NCBI GenBank assembly: GCA_944384155.1
Contig: CALWSG010000018.1
Span: 48,410 to 112,409 of the forward strand
Direction: 5' to 3'
Origin: an uncultured Lachnospiraceae bacterium
GTDB taxonomy: Bacteria; Bacillota; Clostridia; Lachnospirales; Lachnospiraceae
Length of the DNA: 64,000 bases
Program-made: the position numbers and the translations under genes
Notes under the pieces: model-generated
Databases searched by the model: none
Seen by the model: only the letters and a program-made list of their open reading frames with translations
What the model was told of the DNA's origin: nothing
In this document: positions 1 through 9,741 of the stretch, in pieces
Layout: each line of letters opens with the position of its first letter
Position numbering within the stretch: the stretch's first letter is position 1

Positions 1-818
1 TGCTCCTTAAGACCGCCTACAATTTGTGCTCCCTCCTCTACGGTTTTAAGAGTTTTTACTGAGCTTTCTATCATAATCTCAGTCTTCTTCTCCGCCTCAC
101 TTGTATTATGTTCAATCTCGGAACACATTATTGCCTGCTGCTGTATTGCCTCTGCCGTAGTTCCTGTAGCGCTTGCAATTTCTTCCATTGTATCCTTACA
201 GGTATTTACGCTTTTCTTTGTATCCTCCAGCATATCCTTGGCATCTTCAAAATGCTTGATAAGATTCTCTGCCACAAGCACCATTGTGGAACCGGACTTT
301 TCCTGTGCCGCCATGTTTTCCGTATTAAACGCTGTAAGAAGCCTGCTTACCTTATATGCTCCTGCTATAAACAATCCTGTTACTACAATACTTATAATTG
401 TAATATCAGGGCTAAAATTATCCTCAAGAATCATTTTAACAGTATGAATAATAATGCCCAAAACAGTAACCGTTCCTCCTGCTATTATATATCTTACATT
501 TAGATATATAATGCTTGTGCAAAGAATAGGCAATGCATATACATATACTTCATTTCTGTGGTTAAACAGCATAATAATAATGTACATTACCGCACCTGTT
601 GCCATGAGAGTCGTAGCACAATACTTGGTATTTTTTTTCTTCATGTATATAACGGTATCCGCTATCATACAGCCAATACTTCCTATAATCTGCATAAACC
701 CTGCCAGATTTATACTACTAAATATTATGCCTATACCCATTAGTAATAAAACACCATACAATGTCATTAAAATAGGATACAAACTTGAATTTGCCCTTAA
801 ATATTGACGCTCTGTCAT
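1..818 (-). CDS. methyl-accepting chemotaxis protein, 3' end missing
   Basis: About 272 codons are open from an ATG at 818 to the window edge, so the C-terminus is missing. The start follows a good GGAGG-type ribosome binding site. The first roughly 170 residues are hydrophobic, with about five or six membrane segments and hardly any extracytoplasmic loop. The rest is a soluble helical region rich in Glu, Gln, Thr and Ala (for example EEIASATGTTAEAIQQQA), typical of MCP signalling helices. It probably senses a membrane or intracellular cue and feeds a CheA/CheW array. No HAMP or periplasmic sensor domain is visible. The only other chemotaxis gene in the window is cheR, far away. Family call is good; ligand unknown. 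Confidence 0.8.
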   Translation of the reverse strand, partial: MTERQYLRANSSLYPILMTLYGVLLLMGIGIIFSSINLAGFMQIIGSIGCMIADTVIYMKKKNTKYCATTLMATGAVMYIIIMLFNHRNEVYVYALPILCTSIIYLNVRYIIAGGTVTVLGIIIHTVKMILEDNFSPDITIISIVVTGLFIAGAYKVSRLLTAFNTENMAAQEKSGSTMVLVAENLIKHFEDAKDMLEDTKKSVNTCKDTMEEIASATGTTAEAIQQQAIMCSEIEHNTSEAEKKTEIMIESSVKTLKTVEEGAQIVGGLKE

Positions 819-979
819 TTCCGTAAACCTCCGTCCATATAATAATAAAATCATATAAAGTTCCTTTATTATACTATCAATTTTTTCGACATTTTTCAAG
901 CTTTTTCCATATTTATATTTATATCTATCTCATACGCTCCCTGCTTCCCCATTAAACACACACATGGAAAACAGCATTT

Positions 980-1885
980 CTACAGCTCATAAGGAGTAAC
1001 CTGATAAACATAATAATTAAGCCAATTTGTATATAATTCGTCAGAATGTGCCCTCCATGTTAAAAGAGGAGGATTATCAGGATTATCATCCTTATAGTAA
1101 TTATACGGAACCTTTATAGGCAGTCCCTTTTCTTTGTCTCTCTTATATTCAAGGTCTAAGGTATTTCTGTCATATTCAGGATGGCCTAAAACAAAAATAT
1201 GCTTTCCCTCCCTGCCCATAACTATAAACACACCGGCACGGTCTGATTCAGCCAGTATGTTTAAATCACTGTTTGCCTCTATATCCTCCCTTGACACTTC
1301 TGTATATCTTGAGTGTGGTGCCAGAAACACATCATCAAAGCCTCTCATAAGAGGTACCTTTCTGTGAAGAACCCTATGCTCATATATTCCTGAAACCTTT
1401 TCCTGCAGTATAATCTTTCTTACCCCGTAATGATAGTAAAGACCTGCCTGTGCCCCCCAGCATATGTGAAATGTTGATGTTACATTTTTGTCCGACCATG
1501 CCATTATGGTTTTAAGCTCCTCCCAATAGTTAACCTCCTCAAACTCAAGCTGCTCAACAGGTGCCCCTGTTATTATTAAGCCGTCAAAATGCCTGTCTTT
1601 TATCTCAGAAAATTTAGAATAAAATTTATTCAAGTGGCTTGCAGGAGTATTTTTTGACACATGGCTTTCAAGGCTGACAAAAGTAACGTCTACCTGTATC
1701 GGCGTATTTGATAATGCCCTTAAAAGCTGTATCTCTGTTTCATGCTTAAGAGGCATTAAGTTTAATATTGCAATCTGTAACGGACGTATATCCTGGCTTA
1801 TTGCCCTTGTCTCGTCCATTATAAATATATTTTCTCTCTCAATAACTGCCTTTGCAGGCAAATCACCCTGTACCTTAATAGGCAT
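980..1885 (-). CDS. metA: homoserine O-acetyltransferase (MetA type)
   Basis: Activates the hydroxyl of homoserine in methionine biosynthesis. The start is set at an ATG at 1885 because the protein then begins [11 protein letters not shown] like the family and the catalytic residues fall on family numbering: Cys142 in ICWGAQA, His235 and Glu237 in GHPEYD. A longer reading frame back to 1927 exists but lacks a clear ribosome binding site. Residue 111 is Glu (GAPVE); in this family Glu111 goes with acetyl-CoA and Gly111 with succinyl-CoA, so acetyl transfer is inferred. Length 301 is normal. It is last in the minus-strand run after ligA, 114 bases downstream, and I see no SAM riboswitch in that gap. 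Confidence 0.93.
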   Translation of the reverse strand: MPIKVQGDLPAKAVIERENIFIMDETRAISQDIRPLQIAILNLMPLKHETEIQLLRALSNTPIQVDVTFVSLESHVSKNTPASHLNKFYSKFSEIKDRHFDGLIITGAPVEQLEFEEVNYWEELKTIMAWSDKNVTSTFHICWGAQAGLYYHYGVRKIILQEKVSGIYEHRVLHRKVPLMRGFDDVFLAPHSRYTEVSREDIEANSDLNILAESDRAGVFIVMGREGKHIFVLGHPEYDRNTLDLEYKRDKEKGLPIKVPYNYYKDDNPDNPPLLTWRAHSDELYTNWLNYYVYQVTPYEL

Positions 1886-1999
1886 ATTATAACACCAGCT
1901 TTCCCTTATATTTAGACAATACATCAATATATGATATTATGTTTTATAATAATATCACTTGGTAAAATAATAATCAAGAAAATTACTTCCTAAAAATTT

Positions 2000-3991
2000 T
2001 CACTCTGCAAGTTTCATAAACATTTCCTCGGAGATAACAGGTATGCCAAGCTCCTTTGCCTTTTTATTTTTGGAGGAGGATGACTGGGTATCATTATTAA
2101 TAAGATAATCTGTTTTTGAGGTTACGCTTCCCGTTACTTTTCCTCCCCTGTCTTCTATAAAGCTTTGCAATTCCTTTCTGTTTGCAAACCTTTCCAAGCT
2201 TCCGGTTATAACAAATGTCTTTCCTGATATCTCACTGTTATTTTCTGCCTGTGCCTGTTTTTCTATCTTAAGCTCATTTAACAGCTCCCTAAACTCCTTC
2301 ATATTTTTTTCGTTTTTAAAATATGAAACATAGCTGTCGGCAATCACTTCTCCTATACCGTCTATCTGTGTAAGCCGGTCAGCGGAAGCACTTATTACAT
2401 CTTCTACATTATCATCAAATTCCCTGCATATTACCTTTGCGTTGGCAAGTCCTATATTTAATATTCCCAAACTGTATATAAGCTTTGGCAGTATTACTGT
2501 CCTTGCCCTGTCAACTGCCGCCTTAAGATTATCATAAGACTTTCTTCCAAAGCCCGGCATATCTACTATTTCCTCCTCATATCTGTCAAGGTGAAATATA
2601 TCTGAATATGTGTGTATAAAGCCTTTATCTATAAATTTTTCCAGGGTTTCCTCTGAAAGACCGTCAATATTTAGTGCATCCCTGCCTACAAAGTGTGTAA
2701 ACTTTTTAACATTCTTTGCAACGCACTGAGTATTTGTACAATATAATGACTTTACGTCATTTATGCTCCTTATCTCAGTTTCTCCGCCACAGGCCGGGCA
2801 TTTATCAGGTATTTGAAGCTTTCCGCTTCTTGTATGGTTTTGGCTTATCTGGGGAATAATCATATTTGCTTTATATACCTCTATTTCATCACCTATTCCA
2901 AGCTCTAAGCCTTCCACTATGCTTATATTGTGTACACTGGCCCTGCTTACCGTAGTTCCCTCAAGCTCCACAGGCTCAAATACTGCAATAGGATTAATAA
3001 GCCCCGTTCTTGACGGACTCCATTCTATTTCCCTTAAAATAGTTTTTGCCGTTTCGTCCTTCCACTTAAAGGCTATGCCATTTCTTGGAAACTTTGCTGT
3101 TCTTCCGAGAGATTTGCCGTATTCTATATCATTATACATTAAAACAAGCCCATCTGAGGGAATATCAAAGCCTTCTATAGAATGACTGAAGTATTTCACT
3201 GCCTCTGATACCCTAACAGTATTATCATAAGGCACTCCACTGTCAGACACTACTTTTTTATGTTCAACCACCTGAAATCCCTGACTTTCAAGAAAATCAA
3301 ACTGCTTTTCCACAGTTCCCAGATAATTTTCATCTTCCCCTGCCATCACCAGCGTAAATGCAAAAAAGTTTACATTCCGCTCAGCAGTTATTTTATTATT
3401 AAGCTGTCTCACTGAGCCGCTGCACAGATTTCTCGGATTTTTATATTTAGAGTCTGCCTCATCTATTGTTTTGTTAATTTTCTCAAAATCAGAATATTTT
3501 ATAACCGCCTCTCCCCTTAAAATAAGCTGCTCCTTATATGGTATTGTAACGGGAAGATTTTTAAAAGTCCTTGCATTGTTTGTTATAAGCTCTCCTTCCT
3601 CTCCGTTTCCCCTTGTAACTGCCTGCTTTAATACACCGTCATCATATGTGAGGACAACTGTAAGACCGTCAAGCTTCCATGACAACACTCCCTCCTTATC
3701 CTTAAGAAATGAGGATAACGCCTCCACTGACTTTGTTTTGTCTAAAGAAAGCATTGGCGTTTCATGATTTACCTTTGGCAGACTGCTTAAAATCTCATAC
3801 CCCACATTAACAGTAGGACTGTTTGACATAACAACACCTGTTTCTTTTTCAAGCCCTTCAAGTTCATCATAAAGCCTGTCATACTCAAGATTACTTATAA
3901 TCTCCCTGCTTTCCTGATAATATGCCCTTGCCGCTTTGTTTAAATACTCTACAAGTTCTTTTATTCTTTTTACCTTTTTATTGTCTGCCAT
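2000..3991 (-). CDS. ligA: NAD-dependent DNA ligase LigA
   Basis: Seals nicks in DNA during replication and repair using NAD+. Domains in order: N-terminal Ia and adenylation domain with the nucleotidyl Lys106 in KLDG (usually KIDG in LigA); OB fold; zinc finger with Cys398, Cys401, Cys418 and Cys423; helix-hairpin-helix repeats around 440-560; BRCT domain at about 588-663 (SGKTFVITGSLE). Length 663 is close to the usual 670. ATG follows AAGGG. It starts 5 bases after rluF, suggesting co-transcription. The adenylation motif context SWKLDGLTV differs from the common PKIDGLA, so it may be the divergent LigA form; a second ligA elsewhere cannot be excluded. Confidence 0.96.
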   Translation of the reverse strand: MADNKKVKRIKELVEYLNKAARAYYQESREIISNLEYDRLYDELEGLEKETGVVMSNSPTVNVGYEILSSLPKVNHETPMLSLDKTKSVEALSSFLKDKEGVLSWKLDGLTVVLTYDDGVLKQAVTRGNGEEGELITNNARTFKNLPVTIPYKEQLILRGEAVIKYSDFEKINKTIDEADSKYKNPRNLCSGSVRQLNNKITAERNVNFFAFTLVMAGEDENYLGTVEKQFDFLESQGFQVVEHKKVVSDSGVPYDNTVRVSEAVKYFSHSIEGFDIPSDGLVLMYNDIEYGKSLGRTAKFPRNGIAFKWKDETAKTILREIEWSPSRTGLINPIAVFEPVELEGTTVSRASVHNISIVEGLELGIGDEIEVYKANMIIPQISQNHTRSGKLQIPDKCPACGGETEIRSINDVKSLYCTNTQCVAKNVKKFTHFVGRDALNIDGLSEETLEKFIDKGFIHTYSDIFHLDRYEEEIVDMPGFGRKSYDNLKAAVDRARTVILPKLIYSLGILNIGLANAKVICREFDDNVEDVISASADRLTQIDGIGEVIADSYVSYFKNEKNMKEFRELLNELKIEKQAQAENNSEISGKTFVITGSLERFANRKELQSFIEDRGGKVTGSVTSKTDYLINNDTQSSSSKNKKAKELGIPVISEEMFMKLAE

Positions 3992-3996
3992 TTATA

Positions 3997-4797
3997 TTAA
4001 CCCTTAACCTTTCTGCCTTCGCCGGGGCTGTTTAAGCTTTTCATAAGCTCACTGTATTCACTGTCTGTAACCTTTCTGTACGCTCCTGTATTAAGCTCCC
4101 CCAAATGTATATTCATTATTCTTATTCTCTTAAGTCCCGTCACCCTGTACCCAAGCTCCCTACACATTCGTCTTATCTGTCTGTTAAGTCCCTGAGTAAG
4201 TACTATGTTAAAGGTTCTCTTCCCAACCCTTCTTACCTTACACTTTTTTGTTACGCAGTCCAATATTACCTGTCCCCCTCTTACCTCCCTTATGTGTATT
4301 CCGTTTCCCATTCTGTAAATAAAATCTTCCGTAATATCTTTATTAACGGTAACTATGTATTCCTTTTCATGGTTTTGTGAGGATTTCATAATTTTATTTA
4401 CAATGTCCCCGTTATTTGTCAAAAGTATAAGACCCTCGGAATTCTTATCAAGCCTTCCCACAGGATATATCCGCTTGTCAAGTCCTACAAAATCAACAAT
4501 ATTTTCAGCCACATTTTTTGATGTGGTACACTCTATGCCCACTGGCTTATTTAATGCAATAAGTATCATTTTCTCCTCTTTTTCCACTTTTTTTCCATCT
4601 GCAATTACACTTTGAAAAGGCAGGATTTTCATTCCCATAGAGGCTGTTACGCCGTCTACTGTCACCCTGCCTTGCTCTATCATTCTGTCCGCCTCTCTCC
4701 TTGAACACACTCCTGCATCACTTAAAAATTTATTTAGGCGAACATACTCATCTCTATTAATTTTTTTATTAATTTTATTTTGGTTTTCTTTTTCCAT
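3997..4797 (-). CDS. rluF: rRNA pseudouridine synthase, RluF/RluB family
   Basis: Converts a uridine of 23S rRNA to pseudouridine. An S4 RNA-binding domain lies at about residues 18-65 (RLNKFLSDAGVCSRREAD). The RsuA-type catalytic domain carries the Asp117 motif GRLDKNSEGLILLTN. The following HEKEY stretch resembles RluF more than RluB, but site specificity is inferred. Length 266. The ATG is only a few bases past the GH88 stop and has no strong ribosome binding site of its own, so translation is probably coupled to the upstream gene. It sits between GH88 and ligA on the same strand. Confidence 0.85.
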   Translation of the reverse strand: MEKENQNKINKKINRDEYVRLNKFLSDAGVCSRREADRMIEQGRVTVDGVTASMGMKILPFQSVIADGKKVEKEEKMILIALNKPVGIECTTSKNVAENIVDFVGLDKRIYPVGRLDKNSEGLILLTNNGDIVNKIMKSSQNHEKEYIVTVNKDITEDFIYRMGNGIHIREVRGGQVILDCVTKKCKVRRVGKRTFNIVLTQGLNRQIRRMCRELGYRVTGLKRIRIMNIHLGELNTGAYRKVTDSEYSELMKSLNSPGEGRKVKG

Positions 4798-4800
4798 TAG

Positions 4801-5970
4801 CTACCAGATATTAAACTCCTTATTATTTACAATATCTTTATTTTTACTGATTAATTTTATCACAGCTTCCGTAAAAAAGAAATCCCCATAAATAATATTT
4901 ACATGATGGTCTCCTCCGAGACCGTGATACGATGCTTTTCCCATCATAATCATACCGTCTTGTTCATCACTCCAGTTTCCAAACCTTTTTTCCGTTGCCT
5001 CCACTATTTTATATGCAATATCACCGTATTCCTCTGCCTTTTTTGTATCCTGATTTATTTCCCTTAAATGATGTTCTATTTCAATAAGTCCGCATGCTGC
5101 TATAACTCCTGCTGTAGAATCATAGTACACAGGCTCCTTTGGTGCTTTAAAATCACAGAGTGATACATAATCTGTCTTTTTTATATTGTCTATAAAATAA
5201 TCTGCCACCTTCATGGCAGTGTCAAGATACTTTTTATCACCTGTATATCTGTAGCTCAGTGCAAAACCATATACAGCCCATGCCTGTCCTCTTGACCATG
5301 ATGAACCTTTGCCATATCCCTGTCCTGCCGGCAAATCAAGAAGCTCTCCGGTATAGGGGTCTATAATTGCTATATGATTGCAGGAGCCATCCTCCCTTAC
5401 AATATACCTTATTGCAGTATCTGCATGCTTCTTTCCCATAAGCATATATCTTGGATCATTTATTTCACCTGATGCCCAGTAAAGCAGGGGAAGATTCATA
5501 AGACAGTCAACTATCATCCAGCCTGTCATGTCTCCGTTCCATGCACGTATAAACTCTCCTGCCACATTATACCTTCCCGCCAGAAGATTTGCCATTTTCA
5601 GTCCCCTTACTCTTGACTGCTTATTTCCTGTAAGCTTATAATCCGCCACTGCCGTATGCATCCACATAAAACCAACATCATGATAAAGTCCCTCATACTC
5701 ATCAATGGCTCTGTCAAGCTTCTTCTCTATATCTTCAGCTATACTTCTGTATGTGTGGTTTCCCGTCACATTGTAAAGCTGCCACAAAAGCCCTGCAAAA
5801 AATCCGTTTGTCCACCATGCTATGTCAGAGTCTGCCATATCCTTATAGCGGCCGTTTTCAGGTATATAAGGAATAATACTTCCGTTTCTCTCACACTCCC
5901 GCAATATTTTTTTACATATTTTATCCAATATGTCCTCTAAATATCCCTGTCCGTCCACACTTTCCTCCAT
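4801..5970 (-). CDS. GH88 unsaturated glucuronyl/galacturonyl hydrolase
   Basis: Predicted to remove the unsaturated uronic acid left at the non-reducing end when a polysaccharide lyase cuts. Family features: WWTNGFFAG near residue 52, Asp98 in YHDVGFMW and Asp155 in IVDCLMNLPLLYW, which match the two catalytic aspartates of the family, and WSRGQAWAVYG later on. Alpha/alpha-barrel length 389 is normal and no signal peptide is seen, so it acts in the cytoplasm on imported oligosaccharides. A GTG at 5958 has a better spaced GGAGG than the ATG at 5970 and may be the true start. It is in the same run as a heparinase II/III-like protein, which could supply the unsaturated product. Exact sugar unknown. 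Confidence 0.9.
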   Translation of the reverse strand: MEESVDGQGYLEDILDKICKKILRECERNGSIIPYIPENGRYKDMADSDIAWWTNGFFAGLLWQLYNVTGNHTYRSIAEDIEKKLDRAIDEYEGLYHDVGFMWMHTAVADYKLTGNKQSRVRGLKMANLLAGRYNVAGEFIRAWNGDMTGWMIVDCLMNLPLLYWASGEINDPRYMLMGKKHADTAIRYIVREDGSCNHIAIIDPYTGELLDLPAGQGYGKGSSWSRGQAWAVYGFALSYRYTGDKKYLDTAMKVADYFIDNIKKTDYVSLCDFKAPKEPVYYDSTAGVIAACGLIEIEHHLREINQDTKKAEEYGDIAYKIVEATEKRFGNWSDEQDGMIMMGKASYHGLGGDHHVNIIYGDFFFTEAVIKLISKNKDIVNNKEFNIW

Positions 5971-5980
5971 TCCTATACCA

Positions 5981-6235
5981 CTACCACTTTCTATCTGCGT
6001 CAGGGCAGTAACCCTTTTTCATTACTGCCCTGAGCTCTACATAGCAGCCGCATTTTATGCACATTCCGCTTATAAGGCTGTCACATTCCCTGCATATTCC
6101 AAGCCTTCTTTCATACTCATCAGCTTCTGTTTTAAGCTCCCTGTCTACAGCGTCAATATAATCTCTTAGATTTACAAAGTAATCATTTTCCGCCATATCC
6201 CTCATAAGACACTTTCTGCAAAAACGACTGTCCAT
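5981..6235 (-). CDS. small Cys-rich protein, DUF6171-like
   Basis: An 84-residue protein with eight cysteines: Cys6 and Cys9 (CRKC), Cys48 and Cys51 (CREC), Cys59, Cys62 and Cys64 (CIKCGC) and Cys77 before Pro. The spacing suggests two zinc or iron-sulfur knuckles. The overall pattern resembles small DUF6171 proteins of Lachnospiraceae as I remember them; function unknown. No membrane segment or signal peptide. It lies between the GH51 and GH88 genes with gaps of 19 and 10 bases, so it is almost certainly co-transcribed with them, though nothing shows a role in sugar degradation. The ribosome binding site is weak (CAGGTG). Confidence 0.75.
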   Translation of the reverse strand: MDSRFCRKCLMRDMAENDYFVNLRDYIDAVDRELKTEADEYERRLGICRECDSLISGMCIKCGCYVELRAVMKKGYCPDADRKW

Positions 6236-6254
6236 ATATATTCACCTGTCTTTA

Positions 6255-7757
6255 TTACTTAACTGATATATGAATAACACTGCATGGAGGAATTGTAAAC
6301 TTCAGTGTATTTCCATCTACGGACACTTTGTCAAACTTTTCTGTCCTCACAGCATCAGGCTGGTCAAATGTATTATGGTCCTTCATGTTTCCTGTAAGTA
6401 ATTCTGCAAAAGTCTCTGTAAAATCTTTTTCAAGAATTACAGCTTCCACAGGATAGCTGTCTGTCACAGAAAGATTTGTTATGGTAATATTAAGGATTCC
6501 ATCCTCCGCCATTGACACTGACTCATTAAGATTTGGAACCATATTGTCCCTGTCAATACCTATTTCTTCCGTGTCAATTACACTGTCAACAAGCTCTGCG
6601 TCCTGATGATGCTTGTACATATTAAACACATGATACGTAGGTGTTTTAATCATCTTTTCACCCTCTGTAAGGATAACTGACTGCAGCACATTAACCATCT
6701 GCGCTATATTTGCCATCTTTACCCTGTCGCAGTGCTTATTAAATAAATTCAGATTAATCGCTGCCACAATGGCATCTCTCATAGTATTCTGCTGGTATAA
6801 AAATCCCGGATTTGTTCCCGGCTCCACATCAAACCAGTTTCCCCACTCATCTATAATTAATCCTATTTTCTTATCAGGATCATACTTATCCATAATAGCT
6901 CCGTGACCATTTATAAGCTCTTCCATTCTAAGAGTTCTCTTTAATGTAACGTAATATTCCTTCTCGTCAAATTCCGTAGCACTGCCTTTTTTATCCCATG
7001 TCCCCGGAACCGTATAATAGTGAAGTGAAAGTCCGTTCATAAAATCATAAGGCTTTCTTCCCATATAATCGCTGCAGGTTTCAAGAACCATCTCTGTCCA
7101 ATGGTAATCATCAACATTTGCACCACAGGCTACTTTGTAAATAGGTTTTTTAGGATCATATACCCTTACGTATGTCTGATATCTTCTGTATTCATTTGCA
7201 TAATGCTCAGGTCTCATATTTCCGCCGCAGCCCCAGTTCTCATTTCCCACTCCAAAGAAATTTACAGTCCACGGTTCATCTCTTCCGTTTTTCCGTCTCT
7301 CCTCTGTCATAGGTGAAAGTCCGTTAAAGGTCATATATTCAACCCACTCACTCATTTCCTGAACAGTGCCGCTGCCTACATTTCCGTTTATATATGTCTC
7401 ACAGCCAAGCTGACTGCAAAGCTCGAAAAACTCATGTGTTCCAAAGCTGTTATCCTCCACGACGCCTCCCCAGTGAGTATTTATCATTTTCTTTCGTGTT
7501 TCCTTCTGACCTATACCGTCCTTCCAGTGATACTCATCTGCAAAGCAGCCTCCCGGCCACCTTAAAACAGGCACCTTCATTTCCTTTAATGCCTCAACAA
7601 CATCTGTTCTCATTCCATTTACATTTGGTATATTAGAATTCTCTCCCACATAAATACCTTCGTATATACATCTTCCAAGATGCTCTGAGAAATGTCCGTA
7701 AATTTCCTTGTTAATTTTACCTTTTTTGTTTTTTGCATTTACATACAGCTTTGCCAT
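6255..7757 (-). CDS. GH51 alpha-L-arabinofuranosidase
   Basis: Releases L-arabinofuranose from arabinoxylan, arabinan or arabinogalactan side chains. The acid/base Glu173 sits in [11 protein letters not shown] and the nucleophile Glu304 in [10 protein letters not shown]. An N-terminal TIM barrel is followed by a C-terminal beta domain from about residue 390. Length 500 is typical. There is no signal peptide, so it is intracellular and acts on imported oligosaccharides. ATG follows AAGGAGG. It is 98 bases downstream of the heparinase-like gene and upstream of the small Cys-rich gene and GH88, making a small uronic-acid/arabinose oligosaccharide utilisation set. Confidence 0.94.
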   Translation of the reverse strand: MAKLYVNAKNKKGKINKEIYGHFSEHLGRCIYEGIYVGENSNIPNVNGMRTDVVEALKEMKVPVLRWPGGCFADEYHWKDGIGQKETRKKMINTHWGGVVEDNSFGTHEFFELCSQLGCETYINGNVGSGTVQEMSEWVEYMTFNGLSPMTEERRKNGRDEPWTVNFFGVGNENWGCGGNMRPEHYANEYRRYQTYVRVYDPKKPIYKVACGANVDDYHWTEMVLETCSDYMGRKPYDFMNGLSLHYYTVPGTWDKKGSATEFDEKEYYVTLKRTLRMEELINGHGAIMDKYDPDKKIGLIIDEWGNWFDVEPGTNPGFLYQQNTMRDAIVAAINLNLFNKHCDRVKMANIAQMVNVLQSVILTEGEKMIKTPTYHVFNMYKHHQDAELVDSVIDTEEIGIDRDNMVPNLNESVSMAEDGILNITITNLSVTDSYPVEAVILEKDFTETFAELLTGNMKDHNTFDQPDAVRTEKFDKVSVDGNTLKFTIPPCSVIHISVK

Positions 7758-7855
7758 TTTAATTACCCTCCTTAAAAATCACATGAAATACCTGATTATA
7801 AAATCCTTTTATATTCTTTGTTTCTCATGCTTTTATTATTTATTACATTTTCATT

Positions 7856-9664
7856 CTATAATCTCTTTATATTTATTTCAATGACATAAGCTGTTTCGTT
7901 ATTGATATAATCTGCTTTTATAATATATACTCTTACCTTGTTTCCATCATGGTCGTTATGTATTTTCTCCCTTACATACAGTCCCATGTGTCCTTTAAAA
8001 TCCATTGATATTCCCCCGCTGTCTCCTTTAAGCATTACTGTATTTCCGTTTATTACAGGCACAAGCTTTGTAATAAAGCTTTCCGTAATTCTTTTCACAT
8101 TGCAATATGAATCACATATAGTGAATCCATCTTCTCCCTTAAATATTATTTTCCTCTTTACACACTCAGGTCTTAATCCGTAAGCAGCTCCGTATGTTAT
8201 TATCAGACTATCAGCTTTAAGATAAAATGACTCTGCCCTTGCAGTATCTCCCGTTAGCTGGTACTTTCCGTCAACTATTGGAACATTGTGTCCCTCTGAG
8301 CTGTTACAAAGAATTTCATATCTGTTTTTCCCAAAATAATCTCTTGTATACTCACCTGCTCCCAAATCACACAGCATTTCTTCTCCCCGTACAATATAGC
8401 CAAAGCTTCCCACATCATTGTGATTATGGCTCTCATTATTATTTCCCCCCTTTATGTAAAACCCTGTCTTGTCTTTCCATCTTTTTATATACCACATATT
8501 ATTTTCAAACATATGCTCCTTACAGTCAGCTTGGCATTTTAAGTATTTTCCGTATTTTTTCACCCACATATAATCAGAATAACCTCCAAGCCATCTGTGG
8601 CATTCCTCTCCTCCCAGTGTCTCAGTATATTTAAACTCCCCGCTTAAAATACTTTTATTACTGTAATTAAAAAAATCATCTGAAAGCTCCACCTCATCAT
8701 ACATATAGGATAAATAACTTATAATTCCAAGCTTCATTTTATTTTTAACAGCACTGTCTGCGAAGTTTACACTGTTTCCCATGCCAAGGTATATTCTTTG
8801 CAAAAACAAAGCCGGCTCCTTAAATTCTCCTATCAGCTTAAGCTTGTCCCGTGGATTTATATATATATTTTTTTCCTGTGACAATATTTCGTGAAACTTG
8901 AGAAAATATTCCATTCCATATTTGTAATATCCACACCCCTCCGTACATACTCCGGCCTCCATTGACCTAATATAACATGCCATTGAAGCTGCTGCCCTTT
9001 CCATTATCTCACCATACTCATTTACGGATAAGATATTGCGGGGATTTTCTCCTAATACATCGCTGCCTATCAGTCCTGCATAATAGCCGCTTATTACTAC
9101 ATTGCTAATACAGACAGAGGTCCAGTTCGTTGTTCCACCCTCCCACCAGTCACATGGATTCTTTTCAAGAAATATATTAAATATTCTTATTCTTAAAAGC
9201 TTAATAAAAGTTAAGCATATATTCCTGTATTCATTATAAAAATTATCTCTTATTGCAGGATTATCCTTTATAAGATATAAAATTTCACTAAGTGACCCTC
9301 CGGTCTCTGCCGAAAATAAATCTATGGATTGTACCTTTCCATCAATATGTTCCCTTGAACCGTGTGCCGGAAGCACCCACGTATTTTCATTTAAAACTGA
9401 TTTTATTACATGAAGAAGCCTTGCTGCACATTCCTTGTCTGCCCCCGTATCTTCCCAAAGTGACACCATTAGCCCAAATACCGTAAGCTGCTCTCTCACT
9501 GCAAAGTACTGCTTCTCAAATGTAAGTCTGCTGCCTGTTTCAAAATATAACATATATGCTTCCCTTGTAGCTTTTGGAACAGGAGCTTTAATTAGTCTTA
9601 AAGCTTCTTTTTTTATAAGCTTAATATAATTTTCTAAGTATTCCTTTGTGTCTGTATTTTTCAC
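7856..9664 (-). CDS. heparinase II/III-like protein (putative polysaccharide lyase)
   Basis: A 602-residue protein with an alpha-helical toroid in the first roughly 370 residues and a beta-sandwich C-terminal half. The motif ESHNHNDVGSFGY (His413, His415) is the hallmark of the heparinase II/III superfamily, and a DLGAGEYTRDYFG segment follows. Such proteins cleave uronic-acid polysaccharides by beta-elimination, leaving the unsaturated end that GH88 removes, which fits the neighbouring GH88 gene. No signal peptide is seen, so it may act on imported oligosaccharides. The start is a GTG at 9664 with GGAG four bases upstream. Substrate unknown; it could be an exolyase for a plant or host glycan. 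Confidence 0.8.
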   Translation of the reverse strand: MKNTDTKEYLENYIKLIKKEALRLIKAPVPKATREAYMLYFETGSRLTFEKQYFAVREQLTVFGLMVSLWEDTGADKECAARLLHVIKSVLNENTWVLPAHGSREHIDGKVQSIDLFSAETGGSLSEILYLIKDNPAIRDNFYNEYRNICLTFIKLLRIRIFNIFLEKNPCDWWEGGTTNWTSVCISNVVISGYYAGLIGSDVLGENPRNILSVNEYGEIMERAAASMACYIRSMEAGVCTEGCGYYKYGMEYFLKFHEILSQEKNIYINPRDKLKLIGEFKEPALFLQRIYLGMGNSVNFADSAVKNKMKLGIISYLSYMYDEVELSDDFFNYSNKSILSGEFKYTETLGGEECHRWLGGYSDYMWVKKYGKYLKCQADCKEHMFENNMWYIKRWKDKTGFYIKGGNNNESHNHNDVGSFGYIVRGEEMLCDLGAGEYTRDYFGKNRYEILCNSSEGHNVPIVDGKYQLTGDTARAESFYLKADSLIITYGAAYGLRPECVKRKIIFKGEDGFTICDSYCNVKRITESFITKLVPVINGNTVMLKGDSGGISMDFKGHMGLYVREKIHNDHDGNKVRVYIIKADYINNETAYVIEINIKRL

Positions 9665-9702
9665 TCTGCTCCGCCTTTCTCAAAAACCCGACCTATCCTA
9701 TA

Positions 9703-9740
9703 TTAAAAAAATAAAGAGTACATCAGCACTCTTTATTTTA
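9703..9740 (-). terminator. intrinsic terminator after trxB
   Basis: An 11-base-pair stem (AAATAAAGAGT / ACTCTTTATTT) with an 8-base loop begins 2 bases after the trxB stop and runs into a T-rich tract on the minus strand. It separates the thioredoxin genes from the glycan genes downstream. Confidence 0.85.
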
Positions 9741-9741
9741 A

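Noticed and set aside
108..807. Plus-strand open frames at 108-503, 238-447 and 454-807
   Set aside because: They are antisense to the partial chemotaxis receptor, which has a good start, membrane spans and MCP-type helices; the plus frames show no domain and low-complexity composition.
1886..1999. Possible SAM or other methionine riboswitch upstream of metA
   Set aside because: Only 114 bases are available and no S-box core or terminator/antiterminator pair is visible.
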